The notes below the pieces were generated by a model that was not told the origin of the DNA, searched no databases, and worked only from the letters and a program-made list of their open reading frames with translations. A DNA stretch of 64,000 bases from Candidatus Opimibacter iunctus (GTDB taxonomy: Bacteria > Bacteroidota > Bacteroidia > Chitinophagales > Saprospiraceae). This document shows, in pieces, positions 16,301 through 27,400 of this stretch. Both the position numbers and the translations under genes were made by a program. Each line of letters opens with the position of its first letter. Positions within the stretch are counted from its first letter, which is position 1. The stretch lies in the NCBI GenBank assembly GCA_016716665.1, contig JADJVH010000010.1:62001-126000 (forward strand), given 5' to 3'.

Positions 16301-17256
16301 AATACATGTCCTATATCATAATTCGCCGAACCAATTACTGCATCTGTATTGGTTTGATTCTGCGAAATCATTGAGCTCGGGTTTCCATTCGAGTAGGGAT
16401 CTGTGGCAGCATTTGTGTAGATAATCAGGTTGTTATTGGCAATGATGATCATGCGGACATTAAAGTCCATTTCAAATACCCCATTCACCCGATTCATCGT
16501 TGTAACTTCCGCTGCAAGGGCCAGGGCTACTGTGCCACCATGAAAAGCAGCATATTCACCAGAGCAGGCTAAGGCTAATCGATAGGTCCTGAAATGGCAA
16601 TCACCAAAAGCCCGTGATCCAATCCTTTCTGGTTTTTGGTCTGGATCTGGTATAGGCTGCCCTTTGTCATGCTGTATTTCATCAACAGGCAACTGGTTAA
16701 TCTCGTCAAAATAACAGGAAAATGATTTGGTCCTGGACGTAAAATCCCTCTTGTAATAACTAATATAGTCGCCTGTATTTCCATCTGCATAGGGATCAAT
16801 GAAATACGTACCATATGGTGAATAAACCATCGCATGAAATCCCTTTGGGGTGATATCTAGTCTGACAGTTGCCTCGGGATGATCTACACCTTGTCCGGCA
16901 TATGTTTTTATCTCGGGAAACTGACTGGCCAACCCAGCCTCCATGACAGGGGACTCCACCATAAGGAATTGCTCAACATTTCCATCTGGCATAGGCAGAT
17001 CAATCAGTATGGCCTTATCAAGCGACCCTTCTTCAAATTCCATAGGGGACCTCGATAAGGACTTTTGCATGGCGATAAGATCCAATTTGATTGTACGATA
17101 TCTGTCCGGAATAATCTGACGGTTTTGGCTATTTCGGATTTCGTTTTCACGGATATCGCTCCATAATCCTAACCCTACTTTCTGGGAAAAGAGCATGGAT
17201 TGGAAGGAAATTAAAAGGAAAACAGCGGTTGTGTAATGGCGTAAATAGCTTCGCAT
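10375..17256 (-). CDS. Giant secreted reprolysin-like metalloprotease with HYR repeats and T9SS sorting domain
   Basis: 2293 residues. A signal peptide (MRSYLRHYTTAVFLLISFQSMLFSQ) is followed by a propeptide-like segment to about residue 210. The catalytic domain carries the metzincin zinc motif HEIGHQFGGNH (His360, Glu361, His364, His370) and a Met-turn TIMGYAG about 25 residues later, as in reprolysin-like (M12B-type) proteases. Next come an Ig-like segment, two near-identical repeats of about 110 residues beginning VCDITNV / VCDITSV, about five HYR repeats, the roughly 1000-residue family A stalk, and a T9SS type A sorting domain ending KVLMIMRKG. All key catalytic residues are present, so it is probably an active secreted or surface-bound endopeptidase. 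Its substrate is unknown. Confidence 0.9.
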   Translation of the reverse strand: MRSYLRHYTTAVFLLISFQSMLFSQKVGLGLWSDIRENEIRNSQNRQIIPDRYRTIKLDLIAMQKSLSRSPMEFEEGSLDKAILIDLPMPDGNVEQFLMVESPVMEAGLASQFPEIKTYAGQGVDHPEATVRLDITPKGFHAMVYSPYGTYFIDPYADGNTGDYISYYKRDFTSRTKSFSCYFDEINQLPVDEIQHDKGQPIPDPDQKPERIGSRAFGDCHFRTYRLALACSGEYAAFHGGTVALALAAEVTTMNRVNGVFEMDFNVRMIIIANNNLIIYTNAATDPYSNGNPSSMISQNQTNTDAVIGSANYDIGHVFGTNSGGLAGLGVVCLASNKARGVTGSGAPVGDAFDIDYVAHEIGHQFGGNHTQNNACNRNGPTAWEPGSGLTIMGYAGICPPDIQPNSDAFFHGGSIGEMYGFILAGGNTCAVQPAYTNNAPTITSWTGNETIPKGTPFQLSASATDADGNALTYCWEQRDNQVSTQPPVGTSTGGPNFRSFYPTISGTRYFPRLTDLVNNVSPVWEVLPTVGRVMNFRVVVRDNKPGGGCNDHKDMVLTIDGTSGPFSVTYPSAAAISWAGNSMQTVTWNVLNTDIAPVSCANVDILLSTDGGFTYPTTLATAVPNDGSEAIVVPNISTTTARIMVRGSGRSFFDISNNNFAIVGVCDITNVTLINIGSCNSNGTNDPSDDYYTADVVINFVNPPPTGNLQIEPGGDAIGTYSVPVAGLMGNSHTFTNVQFKADGMQTIVETEFTIPANQCVQTTVGPTVGPCSPVCDITSVAFTNIQPCNNIETMDPTDDYYSADVVINFVNPPQTGNLQIEPGGDAIGTYSVPVAGLMGNSHTFTNVQFKADGMPTIVEAEFTIPANLCVQTQVGPTVQPCSSTPPVLTCPSSTTVSCASNVPAANPASVGETHDCPGAVTITHVGDVISNQTCANRYTITRTYLATDLCGNTASCSQVITVLDNTPPTLTCPSNLTVSCASQVPVAVTTSVTGVSDACGGTVAITFLPDVITNQTCANRYTITRTYLATDLCGNTASCSQTITVLDNTPPTLTCPANLTVSCASQVPAANTSLVTGVSDACGGAVTVSVLPDVISNQTCANRYIITRTYRATDICGNTGSCSQTITVFDNTPPTLICFANLTVSCASQVPIANTGLVTGVSDACGGTVTVSVLPDAISNQTCANRYTITRTYVATDVCGNTGTCAQTITVFDNIPPSIACPANLTVQCANLVPVVNVNTIMASDNCTGTVTVTHVGDVITNQTCLNRFTLTRTYRATDVCGNSATCTQVITVFDNTPPVITFTDPLLAGLPSGGTLQVQCFGQDPEWDLPAFSTSSVSAMDNCTDNVTVSFNETLQDEGNCLVDGYINQYRLTWVATDACGNSTTSFVWLELIDTIPPVILGVPEDIVVNCDEVPDPPVDVTAADECRCACVILYHQTGPAPGCQDGQVITRSWTARDDCGNETVETQYIRLIDHKGPELTITQPEIAGTADGTIINYTCNQGGIPQFYDQLNEGSVWSPVSCGGSPEISFHSDADVVRNCEFFGYIEQRLYTWIGVDQCGNETSLTIIVRLIDNEPPVLIGVPEMVCADDPALTKVEAVDNCGNGNVRFWDVQIPSPCGNGKALRRTYEAFDPCGNTTRDTTIIITDDNEPPVMTFTDPDLAGLGSGEFLTVQCSRMDGLYTTFGTDDVSVVDDCPAGVAISFKENLVQSADCSSDGILAKLQLQWTATDMCGNSSQLSAMVHIVDHTPPVFLDFDTELTISCTDSLPEIQVIDNCGEVHLETAINTQQSDCPYEYELLRVYTATDPCGNVTVLNQTIHVGDKSGPVISGVVEEICDDLSLPKVTAYDRCADQYVQVTMTETEVHGTCREGRVIERIWSAKDACGNIATKHQRIILGDQTPPEILVATNSVIQKFIDTGLRLVNLSQSGMMRELNDLNEYSIYIEDECDEAIIPVFTLDVSYADNCATDGYYERRVYTWVATDICGNSSVLSITVDIMDDVPPVISAIPEEATIICAPLPAAGTVNTADYANPVNVAYTQSTDPGAGPGEYSVTRTWIATDVCGNTSSATQHITWIPDTQLACDIYLPESVDCNSHDVPITSGASGGLGGITYAWEVFGEKCFIQSGQGTPAMGMYIGWNPVEITLTLTDAYGCSTTCQATLDCEDIAPSPLVENAGDQDAGIHNVVVPAIPSSPESRIEEANLSQFNLWPNPAKDAITISFESLLDQHVQVSLINFVGQTLLRDDLKVAKGTTTHQLDVSKVPEGGYMIQLRTDSDRYTKVLMIMRKG
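13560..14580 (-). repeat. Tandem HYR-domain DNA repeats in the metalloprotease gene
   Basis: About four to five units of roughly 240 bases. Each encodes LTCP.NLTVSCASQVP, a VTGVSDACGG segment, NQTCANRYTITRTY and ATD.CGNT.SC.QTITV. Neighbouring units keep long identical DNA stretches (for example the tracts coding CANRYTITRTY), so they arose recently or are being homogenised. Confidence 0.82.
14590..15265 (-). repeat. Two-unit tandem repeat (CDIT-N/S-V units)
   Basis: Two consecutive units of about 340 bases between the protease and HYR parts. Both encode DDYYSADVVINFVNPP or a close variant, then LQIEPGGDAIGTYSVPVAGL and FKADGM.TIVE.EFTIPAN. The DNA is nearly identical over long tracts. I do not recognise the domain. 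Confidence 0.8.
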
Positions 17257-17344
17257 AAATAATGAGGTTAATGGTGGTGTGACCAGGACTGAAATGAAGT
17301 ATGACCTGTGATAGAACTCCCGGGAAGAGTTATTAAGAATATTA

Positions 17345-17352
17345 CAAAAATA
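17345..17352 (-). promoter_or_regulatory. Possible -7 promoter element of the metalloprotease gene
   Basis: On the minus strand this reads TATTTTTG, a match to the Bacteroidota -7 consensus TAnnTTTG, and would give a leader of about 80 bases. No matching -33 TTG stands at the expected distance, and the region is A+T-rich, so chance is a real alternative. Confidence 0.25.
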
Positions 17353-17557
17353 AAAATAAATATTATATATAATAATTTTTAATATAAAATAACAAAAGAA
17401 TCTCCCCTTAGTGCTGGTCCGCTCAGAATACGCATCACATCGCTTCCAATCGAGCCTTGCCTATTTATGACGACTCAATAACTTCAAATAATTAAAAACC
17501 CAACCATATATACCACATCTTCCAGTCCTGGAACCCTATTTCTCTCAGGCATAAAAA

Positions 17558-17587
17558 AGCCCCCCTTCGGCAAACCGAAGAGAGGCT
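17558..17587 (-). terminator. Rho-independent terminator of family B giant gene 1
   Basis: Minus-strand hairpin AGCCTCTCTTCGG-TTTG-CCGAAGGGGGGCT followed by TTTTTTAT. It lies about 50 bases past the stop at 17638. The stem and loop closely resemble the terminators at 10281 and 51946. Confidence 0.93.
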
Positions 17588-17637
17588 ATTTTTTGATCAG
17601 GATTATATTGCTATAGTCCCCTTGTTTTTGATTTCGC

Positions 17638-20600
17638 TTACTCGATGATGATCATCTTCTTAGTCGCACTATATCCATTCGCATCCAGTCTGTAGTACAA
17701 CACGCCCTTAGATGGAACATCCTTGCTACTCAACAGGATCGTATTGTACCCCTTCACCGATTGCTGATCTTTCACGAATACAACCTTGCCTGTCACATCA
17801 AACAATGTCAGTGTCACATCACCAGCTGCAGGCAGATCATAGCCGATCACTGTGGTACCCTTGTATGGATTTGGTTCGTTCTGGTACAATGCAAACTCAG
17901 CCGCATCTTCAGCTCCACGGAAGGTCAGTTTCAGATCCTTGATGTCCGATGAGGTATTGTATGCCTCTGCCTGTGTCACCTTAGAGTTGATACTGATCAT
18001 CTCACTCAACGTACCCGATGTAGTCGCCTGGAAGTACAGGGTGAACAGTACATCTGATGCAGTAGCGCTTACGCCACCCACATTGTTCCAGCTCGCCGTC
18101 AATCTGCTGCCGAACACTCCGATGTTCTCATCACTCATGTTTACGCTTCCCGCTTCTATGCCACGGAACTCAAGCCCATTCGCATCCATCGTAAACTGGT
18201 AACCCTCTATGCCTGCAAAGTCAGCACTGCTGATGGCCACACTCACCATCTCGCCTGCACTTATCTCACGATTGTCCGTTACAAAGTTGACTACGCCGTT
18301 TCCATTGCGTGGCAACACCTGGTTGGCATTGGCCTGTACACTGTTGTTCACATCCCCCATCTTGATCGCCACAAAATCCTCATCCATCTCATCCGCACTC
18401 ATCCCAGGCATATCGATGTATTCATGGAATGGCCATGGATTGTCCGTGTCTGCAAACTGGTAGTGCTTGTCTACAAACCTCCAGCTCTTGTTAGTCGGCA
18501 GTTCTACGTATATACCCAGGATCAGCTTGCGCAATTCGATCAGGTCGATCGCACTTACGCTCTGGCTGTTGTTCGCATCCGCCGCGATCAGATCGTATGG
18601 GTTATCCATCGTCTCTATTCCCAGCAAGTGCTTCTGGATCTTCACCAGGTCAAGCGTTGACACGCCATTGCGATGGTTGTCATTGCGCTCTGCCTGTACC
18701 GTAAAGTGCTCTGGGATCACCAGGTCGTTAAACGAATACTGTCCATCCTGTGTCGTCAGATAGGTCGGGAAGACATGACCCGGTGCATTGATGTTTACAC
18801 TCACCTTTTCAACAGGCTGCAGGTCTTCTGTAAACACCTCGCCCGCAAGGATACTGCCGACGATAGGCCCTGACGTATCACACACCCCTGCATTGTCAGC
18901 GATCACAATAGTGGTCGTACAATAATCCTTGTTGCGCTCACTCCATTCGATCTTGCTATTGCAGTTGTCATCCGTTCCCGCATCTGCTACCCAGATCTCT
19001 GTGGACAGCTCTGTATTGAAGGCAGGTACGTTCTGGCATGTATACGTATAGCTTGGTGTATACACTTCGCCGCTGAAGCTATACAGCAGATCAGCCTCCG
19101 GTGTGCAATCATCAAAGCTCGATGCATTGAAGTCCTTGGCCCATACCGTCACTTGTCCTCCAACCGGCATCACGACCGTGCTCAATCCATTGATGCATAC
19201 AGGACTTGGCTGCTTGCAGTCTTCCAGGCGGATGAGATATTCGCACGTGTTCCAGTTACCACAACCATCCTCTACACTCCACAGGATCCTGTGGTAATCG
19301 CCGCAGAACTGGCTGTTGTATGGTAATCCATTATCCCTGATCGCCTTGATACTGTTCTGGCGGGTATCAAATGTGAGTACTGCATCATTGTTTTCATCTA
19401 CGGTCGCCGGAGTCGTGGTCTTCAGGTAGATGAAGTCAGTACCGTTGTATGGATACAACTTCACATCATAATTGACGATGTCACTGCAGGTCTCATGCAC
19501 CGTCCTTGACAGGTTCAGATGTACACTGCAGCTTGATGCCAGTGGATTGTCCTCTCCAAGGAATGCCTGGTTATTGGCCGGCAAGGATACGCCCTCATCC
19601 GCCACACATAAGGTCACCGTCTCACATGGTGCCACGAATTCAGGACCATCCTGGTCATGTACCTTGATCACCTGTGTATAGTGCCACAAGCCTTCACCTG
19701 TCTGTGAATCATACTGGCACCAGTCGATGACCGCCCATGTCCTCAATATCTTGAAGCATGCGCCATCTACAAAGTCAAACCTTTGGTCTTCATATGTCAC
19801 TCCGATCAGGCTGCACGCATCATCAAATACTGTTGGCTCCCCTGTGTTACCCAGGTCTTCAGGGCAGGTCGTCAGCAATACATCACATGGCCAGATCACT
19901 CCGTCCTGTGGATTTGAATTATTACATGTATTGTCCGTGATGAAGAATGGATCGTAGTCCACCACCCAGATACGTTGTGTGCATGTGCCCGGTGCGACAC
20001 CTTCATTGCCATCGCTGGCACTGAATCTGCGCTCGATCAGTTTCACCGCTCCGTCAGGCGCATTGCCTGGCAGGTCGTCTCCACTGCAGTCATCGATGAT
20101 TCTCACTCTCACCTGCAGGTTGACTTCACAGTTGTCATCTGCCCATCCTTCGAGACCCCAGTTGTGTGGCTGGCTGTACTCTTCGTTCGATGGATCATTG
20201 ATGATGATATTCTTCCTGAAGCTCTCATCATACCTGAAGGCATCATACATATTACCAAACACTGCACTCAACGGATCTTCGTCCAGTGCTCCGTTGTTGT
20301 TTCCTTCTCCATCGACAAACGTGCCTTCCTGGACATTAAACCAGAAGTCGCAGCTTACGATGATATCCGATGGACATTGTACAAACGGACTGATCTTATC
20401 CTGTACTTGCGCTTCGACCATGCAATAGTTCACATTGCCTGCGGCATCTGTTACTTCCAGTTCAACCATGATCGGTCCTGCGCCTACGTCGCAGCATGCA
20501 AAAGGTACGCATGGACGATGTACTGTGCCACGGTCGCGGCTATTGACCGGTGGTACTCCTCCCGGATGATCATCGATACATGCTCCATCTGTCGTCCAGT

Positions 20601-21474
20601 CGAAGTCGATGCAGCTATCCATCCTTCTCGCACGGAACGTCACCGGTCCGCAGTTGTCATAGCTGCCATCATCAAATACACTGGCAGGAACAAGGGTGAT
20701 ACCACTTGGACCGTCATTGGTCAGGCTCACGATCGTATGCAGGTCGCAGTTCGCTACCGGCACTACATCATCTACTACAGTGATGTGGAAACTGCATGTG
20801 CTACTGTTGCCACACTCATCATAAACTGTCCAGGTCACCGTATGGGTTCCTACCGGCAGGCCATTGATCACAAAGTTATTGCCAAAGGACACCACCACAC
20901 CGTCTGACGAGGTCAGGCTGTAGCTCGCGATCTCACTGCACTCATCTACAGCTATTGGTTTAGGTACGCTGACATTCGCATAGCAATACCAGAAGTCTGT
21001 ACCTACTTCATAATCTGCAGGACAGGTCAATTCAGGGCCTACATTGTCGGATAGCTTGATCACCTGTACGGCTTCAGCTACCTCTACTGTACACCAGTTG
21101 AGTACTGTCCAGGTACGTGCGATCTTACGGCCTCCGCCACAATCATTGAGTTCCTTATCCCAGTAGCCTACAAAAATATTGCACAGACTGTTGTCTTCTG
21201 TGATCGGGTTGCCATCTACTGTCGGCCAGCCCGTATGATCTGGCAATGCGCTTTCTCCACATACGCCTACATAAGCAGGAGGGAATACTATATTGTCCAG
21301 CGTCAGCGGAAGTATCGTAATCGTCTGGATACAAGTAGCTGTGTTTCCACTTCCGTCAGTAGCAGTCCATGTACGGGTCAGGATCTGTTCTTCACAGTCA
21401 TCGCCTGACTCACTGTCCGTGTAGGTCAACTCGACATCGCCGCAGGCATCATAGTTATATGGTGCAGTGGTGAC
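17638..21474 (-). repeat. Long near-identical direct repeat, copy 1 (family B stalk)
   Basis: About 3.84 kb that aligns with 37115-40952 at a constant offset (19477, then 19478 after one inserted C). Protein differences over the last roughly 1000 residues are only a handful (for example GEVY/GDVY, SFRKN/SIRKN, IKM/IKV). Similarity drops sharply upstream of about 21474. The last 60 bases before the stop differ more, mostly at silent sites. Confidence 0.93.
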
Positions 21475-24400
21475 AGGATCAAGGATAGAACCACAGCTTA
21501 TTGTAACATCTGTACATTCGACTACTGGTGGAATTTTATCTTCCACGCAGATGGTCCCCCAGCAACTCTGGTCATTGCACTCATTGGCCACTGTCACAGT
21601 AAAGCATCTTCCGATATGCTCGGAGGTAAGTGTGGCATTTGGTATGACATTACCTTGCTCATCGGTGATGATGACAAAGTAGTTATTGTTTCCTTCCGCC
21701 TCGCCTTCGAGGATCATGCCACTCAGCACCACGGCTTCGCAATCAGGGCCAAGGGATATCTGTACATGATCATTGCACGACAAGCTCTCTACTCCCTGGA
21801 TATACACAAACAGGAATGTAGTGGTCTGGCATCCTTCAGGGCCAACAAGGGTATTCAGGGTAAGTTGGAATGGACCTCCGGGTGTATTGCCCCATGCTAT
21901 GGTAACGCTTTGCGCTGTGGTAGAGACAATGACTCCACCGCTACTCAAACTCCATGTGTAAACAAAATCCGGATTATAGTCCGCCACGAAATAAGTAGTG
22001 GTTTCTCCGGGACACACATAGGCATCACCTGAAATCACAGGAATAGGAAGGATACATATGTATGCAGGATCCTGGTCATCCTCAGATGGTGGATCATTGG
22101 TATCATTCTGATCAGGATCACTGTCGATATCTCTGTCCGTAATGTCTACTCCATTTGGTCTCAATACCTGGCTGATCTCAGCAATATTGGCATAGGAACC
22201 CGGCTGGATATCTTCGTTGATCTTTAAGGTTATCTGTACAGATACGCTTTCAAATGGATTCAATCCGTTTCCATCAAGGCCACCATTAGCAATAGACAAT
22301 ATAATGGATGCACTCTGTCCGGTGCTACCTGCCATACCAGGTGTCCAGTCTGGGTCATTGAGCATAAACCCGATCGGTATGTAATCAGTTATGGTTACAC
22401 TACCCACAGTTACCTCTCCTTCATTGGTCACCGTGATGGTAAACTGTACATTATCGCCACCGTCAAGTGGGCCCTGGTTCGGATTTAAGCTCTTGACCAG
22501 GGAAAGATCGACAATACACATTCCATCGACGTTGACAATCTGGAGGCATGTGGAAGAATTGCCACATTGATCAATTGCGGTAAAGGTCCGCTCAATCATG
22601 TACTCCTCATCACATTCTCCAGGAATGATGACGTCATCAAAATCAAGTGCTATCTGGGTGCTGCAATTGTCTGTAGCAGTAGCAACACCATTTGTTTCTG
22701 TGCTTTCATCCACACCAAAATCAATGGTCACGTTTGGAGGACAAGTGATCAATGGTGGTGTTGTATCTCGTATCGTGATGACTTGTGTGCAGCTGGAGGT
22801 GTTACCACACTCATCCTCTGCGGTCCAGGTACGGTTGATCGTATATGCCTGAGGACATTGTTGGGATGGGATTATATTGTCGTTAAACACAACCGAAACC
22901 CCTGGGTCAGCAGTAACCGTAATGGTTTGTCCGGGGTTGAGTGATCCGGGAGATTGGGCAGCAGGAGCATTCCAGGAGAAAGCGCTGTAGGCGTTCCCGC
23001 TTCCTGTCAGTCGAAGACTCAATCCGAGGGCTTCTGTACCGGCTTCGGATACGCCTATATCAGTACTCAGCATGCCATTAGCTGGTCCTCCAACAGCAGT
23101 AAAGGTTCCTTCGTAACTCAGGAACTGGATGACTGTGGTTCCTTGTACAAGAGCTATACCATCAGGTGATCCGTTTTGGATTCCATTAGATGGATAGGCC
23201 AGGGATATAGCGCCATACCCATTGCTTTCATTATCGATGACACCGGATAGTATATCTGTATCATAAGAAGCTCCTCCCGTACCATTGTATAAGACGATGG
23301 AGTAGCCACTGAGATTTAATCCGGCCGTTCCAGCCACTTCGATAAACTCACCTGCATCAGTTCCGGTATTATCATAGTGAAACTCATTAATCCAGATCAC
23401 TGGCAGAGGCACGCCGCTTCCCTGGCAATTGTCTGATGCTGCTGCAGTACCTGTGTTGGCAGGTGTGGTAACAGCAGTGCATTCCAGTGTCAGGTTTGGC
23501 GGACATGATATTGACGGAGGGGTTGTATCTACGATGTTGATGATTTGTGTGCATGATGAGCTGTTGCCACATGCATCAACAGCACTCCATGTACGTGCAA
23601 TGGTATATTGCTGAGGACATATCATAGAGGAGGTAATCACATCATTGTAGGTGACAGGAAGCGGTGGAGCCGGAGGCATCGCTGTTATGGTCTGCCCGGC
23701 ATTCAATGTGCCCGGGGATTGTACTCCCGGACCTACCCAGCTAAAGTTAGCATAGGTTGTACCCATACCTGTAAGGCGAAGGCTCATGCCAAGGGGCTCT
23801 GTGCCAAGTTCAACGACACCAATATCAGTGCTGACCATTCCGTTGGCAGGACCTCCTACAGCTGTGAAGGATCCTTCATAACTCAAGAATTGAACTACAG
23901 TACTGTTGTGAACAAGTGCAATACCGTCAGGAGGTCCGTTTTGTATTCCATTCGCAGGGTAGGACAAGGATACAGCGCCAAACCCATTGCTTTCATTATC
24001 AATAGTTCCGGCAAGAATATCGGTGTCATAAACCGCTCCACCAGAGCCGTTGTACAAAACAATCGAGTAGGTGCTAAGGTCAACTCCTGCCGTCCCGGCT
24101 ACTTCTACAAATTCTCCTGCATCGGTGCCGGTATTGTCATAGTGGAACTCATTAATCCAGACGACAGGCAGAGGCATTACACCACTCTGGCAATTATCAC
24201 TAGCGCTCGCCATGCCGGTATTTGCAGGAAGTGTGCTTGATGAACATTCGATAGTCACATTGGATGGACAGGTGATGGATGGTGCTGTATTGTCAAACAC
24301 AGTGATGAGTTGAGTGCAACTTGATGCATTACCGCATGCATCTGTCGAAACATAAAGGCGAGTGATCTTAAAGCGATTGATGCAAGTAGAATCTGATATG

Positions 24401-27400
24401 ACATCCCCGCCATGGGTCACTGTTACCGAGCCACAATTATCACTTGATGTAACACTCTGTGTAGAAACCGGAGGCACCTCTGAGGCGCATGATACAGTTA
24501 GGTTTGCAGGACATACTATTGATGGAGGTGTGCTGTCATCCACCACAATCGTTTGTGCACATGTGCTCGAATTACCACAATCATCTGTAGCTGTCCACAC
24601 TCTTGTGATGGTTCGTTCCTGCGGACAACCTCCCGCCACCGTTACATCTGAAAACGTAATGAGCGGGGTTTGATCACATATATCCGTCGCTGTTGCATTA
24701 CCTCCAGTGTTGGCCGGTACGGTGGAAACAGTACACTGCACGGTCACATTGGCCGGACAGGTAATTACCGGTGGTGTAGTATCTTCTATGCTGATGACCT
24801 GCACGCAGGTAGCGCTGTTACCACAATCATCATATGCTGTCCAGGTTCTGGTAATCGTATATTCAGGTCCGCAATCTCCGGATATCGTCACATCATCGCT
24901 GAATATTTCCGGAAAGGCACTGCAATTGTCCGTAGCACTGGCAAAGCCTGTTGTTTCTGTCGAGGTATCATCTATGCACTCCAACGTAAGGTTATCCGGA
25001 CAGGTGATGACAGGAGGTGTGGTGTCTTCAACCAGGATCTCCTGGATACAAGTGGAAGAGTTGCCACAATCATCGGTTGATATCCATGTCCGCAGGATTA
25101 CATACTCCTGTGAGCAACCTTCCTGTGGTGAAAAAGTAACATCATCATAAGTTACTGCTGGTGCAGTATCACAATTGTCGGAAGAAGTGGCTGTGCCATT
25201 ACTTGCAGGCAAGGTCGACTGATCGCATTCGATGGTCACATCAACCGGACAGGACGTGATCACCGGTGGTGTATTATCATCGATCGTGATCAGTTGTGCG
25301 CATGACGTATTGTTGCCACACGCATCGGTGACGGTCCATAGCCTGAAGAAAGATCCGCCACAACCTCCGCTCACGGATGTATCACTATAATCTATTACTG
25401 GCACCCCATCACAATTATCTGTGGCTGTTGCTATACCTGTATTGGTAACAATGGTGTCCGTAAAACACTCCACCGTGATATTAGATGGACAAAACAGTGA
25501 AGGTGCTGTACTATCCTCTACGGATATGGTCTGCACACAGGAAGCTGATTGTCCTGATCCGTCTATCGCAGTCCATGTCCTGGTGATCGTATATTCCTGT
25601 GGGCAGTTACCGGATGTTATGGCATCACTTGATGAAACCGTAGCATCAAAGTCACAGTCCAGCACGACCGGATTGCCTGTATTGACAGGTGCTGTTGATT
25701 CGTCACACTCAATAGTAATATTGGCAGGGCAGGTAATCGAAGGTGCAGATGAATTGACTTCCACTGCCTTGGTGCAGGAAGAAGTACAACCATTGGCATC
25801 CGTAATCGTCACTGAAATTGTTGCAGCGCCCTGCATTCCGGCATTTACGGTCACGGAAGACCCTGTAGTTGATCCGGCTATAGTTGCATTTCCGGTTATG
25901 CTCCAGCTATATGCGCTCATCCCTGGTGTACCTGAATAGATGTATCCCATAGAAAGCGCACAAAGGCTGTCGGGCCCTGCAATATTGCATACAGGCAATG
26001 GGTTTTCCACTACGATCACACTTGTAGACTGACTACAGTTATTATTATCTGTAACTGTGATCGCATACGAACCACCAGGCAGGTTAGTAATCATATACCC
26101 TGAACTTTGGTCATTTGCAACGCCGTCATTGGCTCCCGGTCCATTCCATGCTATATCATAGAGTGGTATTCCTCCGCTTATTCCCACGGTGATCTTTCCA
26201 TTCGACAATCCAACACACGTACTTACAGGCATTAAGGAAATGGAAATCTGAGTTGGTTGTTCGATAGTGGCTGAAGCTGAGGTCATACAGCCATTGGCAT
26301 CTGATACGGTTACGGTATATATTCCTGCATTGAGTCCGGTTAAATCCTGTGGATCATTGTCCGGCGTCTCAGGGCCATCTGTGCTCCAATCATACGTATA
26401 GGCAGGTGTGCCTCCGGACACAGACAAGTCAATTGCACCGATCATTTGTCCAAAGCAGGTAGGAGTGACTACAGTAGTCAATACCGGATTGGTGGCTGAG
26501 GTCAAGAGGATGCCCTGGGGCACACTATCTGTGACACCACAGGGATCAGTGTAGATACAATTATACAAACCAGAGGTCGTTGCAGTATAGGAAGGGTTTG
26601 TCGCCGTGGGGATTAGTAACCCATTTTTATACCACTGGTAATTGCTCTCTCCCCCATTGACAGTGAGCGTGACACTACCCTGCTCGCACACTATAGGCTG
26701 ACCGGTAACGGTGATGGAACTGATGCAAGTCTCTTTTATAAGGCCACGAAGATCATCAGGATTATTAGTCAGGTTCGGGCCAAAGGTTGCTCCACCCGCA
26801 GTGAGAGTCACCTCCTTAAAATTGCTGGAAATATTGGAAATGATAAATTTATTGTCTCCCCTGTAAATGGCTCCAAAGATCTCTCCTCCTGTGACTCCGG
26901 TGATGGGTATGTTGACCGGCACATAGGTTACAGCGGTAGAAGGCAATTTCTCAAAGACAACCGTACTGTTGCCAGACCAATGGTAGATATAATCATCATC
27001 GGGGTTATAGCAGATGACTTCTCCATCAGCTCCGTTACCCATAGCATACAAAAGTGTTTTTGAGCCATTCGTTGGGTTTAACTCATACAGGGTTTCCGGA
27101 ACGGTAGCTCCATTGCCGGTAGCACCATACAAGGTGCCGTCACTATGGAAGGTGATGGATGCAAAATTATCTCCCGTATTTCCGACTGATGTACATACAC
27201 CAGTTTGAATATCGACCTTTCCTAATAGGCGCCCTGATATTCCGTTCACTTTCATCAGGATATAGTGCTCCCCTGTCAGCGGATGAGTTGCTAACCCATT
27301 CATTCCGGTAATTGTAAATCCGGGAAGGGTAGGACCTAACCTTTTGATCACAGTACCGGTACCAAGGTCGATATGCCACATTGAATCCTGGAATGGTGAA

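Larger units (their letters stand above)
17257..17637. other. Intergenic region between metalloprotease and family B giant gene 1
   Basis: 381 bases. The half next to the metalloprotease is very A+T-rich (17335-17400) and should hold its promoter. The other half holds the terminator of the 17638-30318 gene (17558-17587) and its 3' untranslated region. No gene is visible. Confidence 0.6.

Noticed and set aside
19975..20907. Plus-strand open frame of 310 codons, with a matching one at 39452-39847
   Set aside because: It lies opposite the strongly conserved stalk coding sequence, has no domain, and recurs only because the stalk is duplicated. It is a shadow frame.
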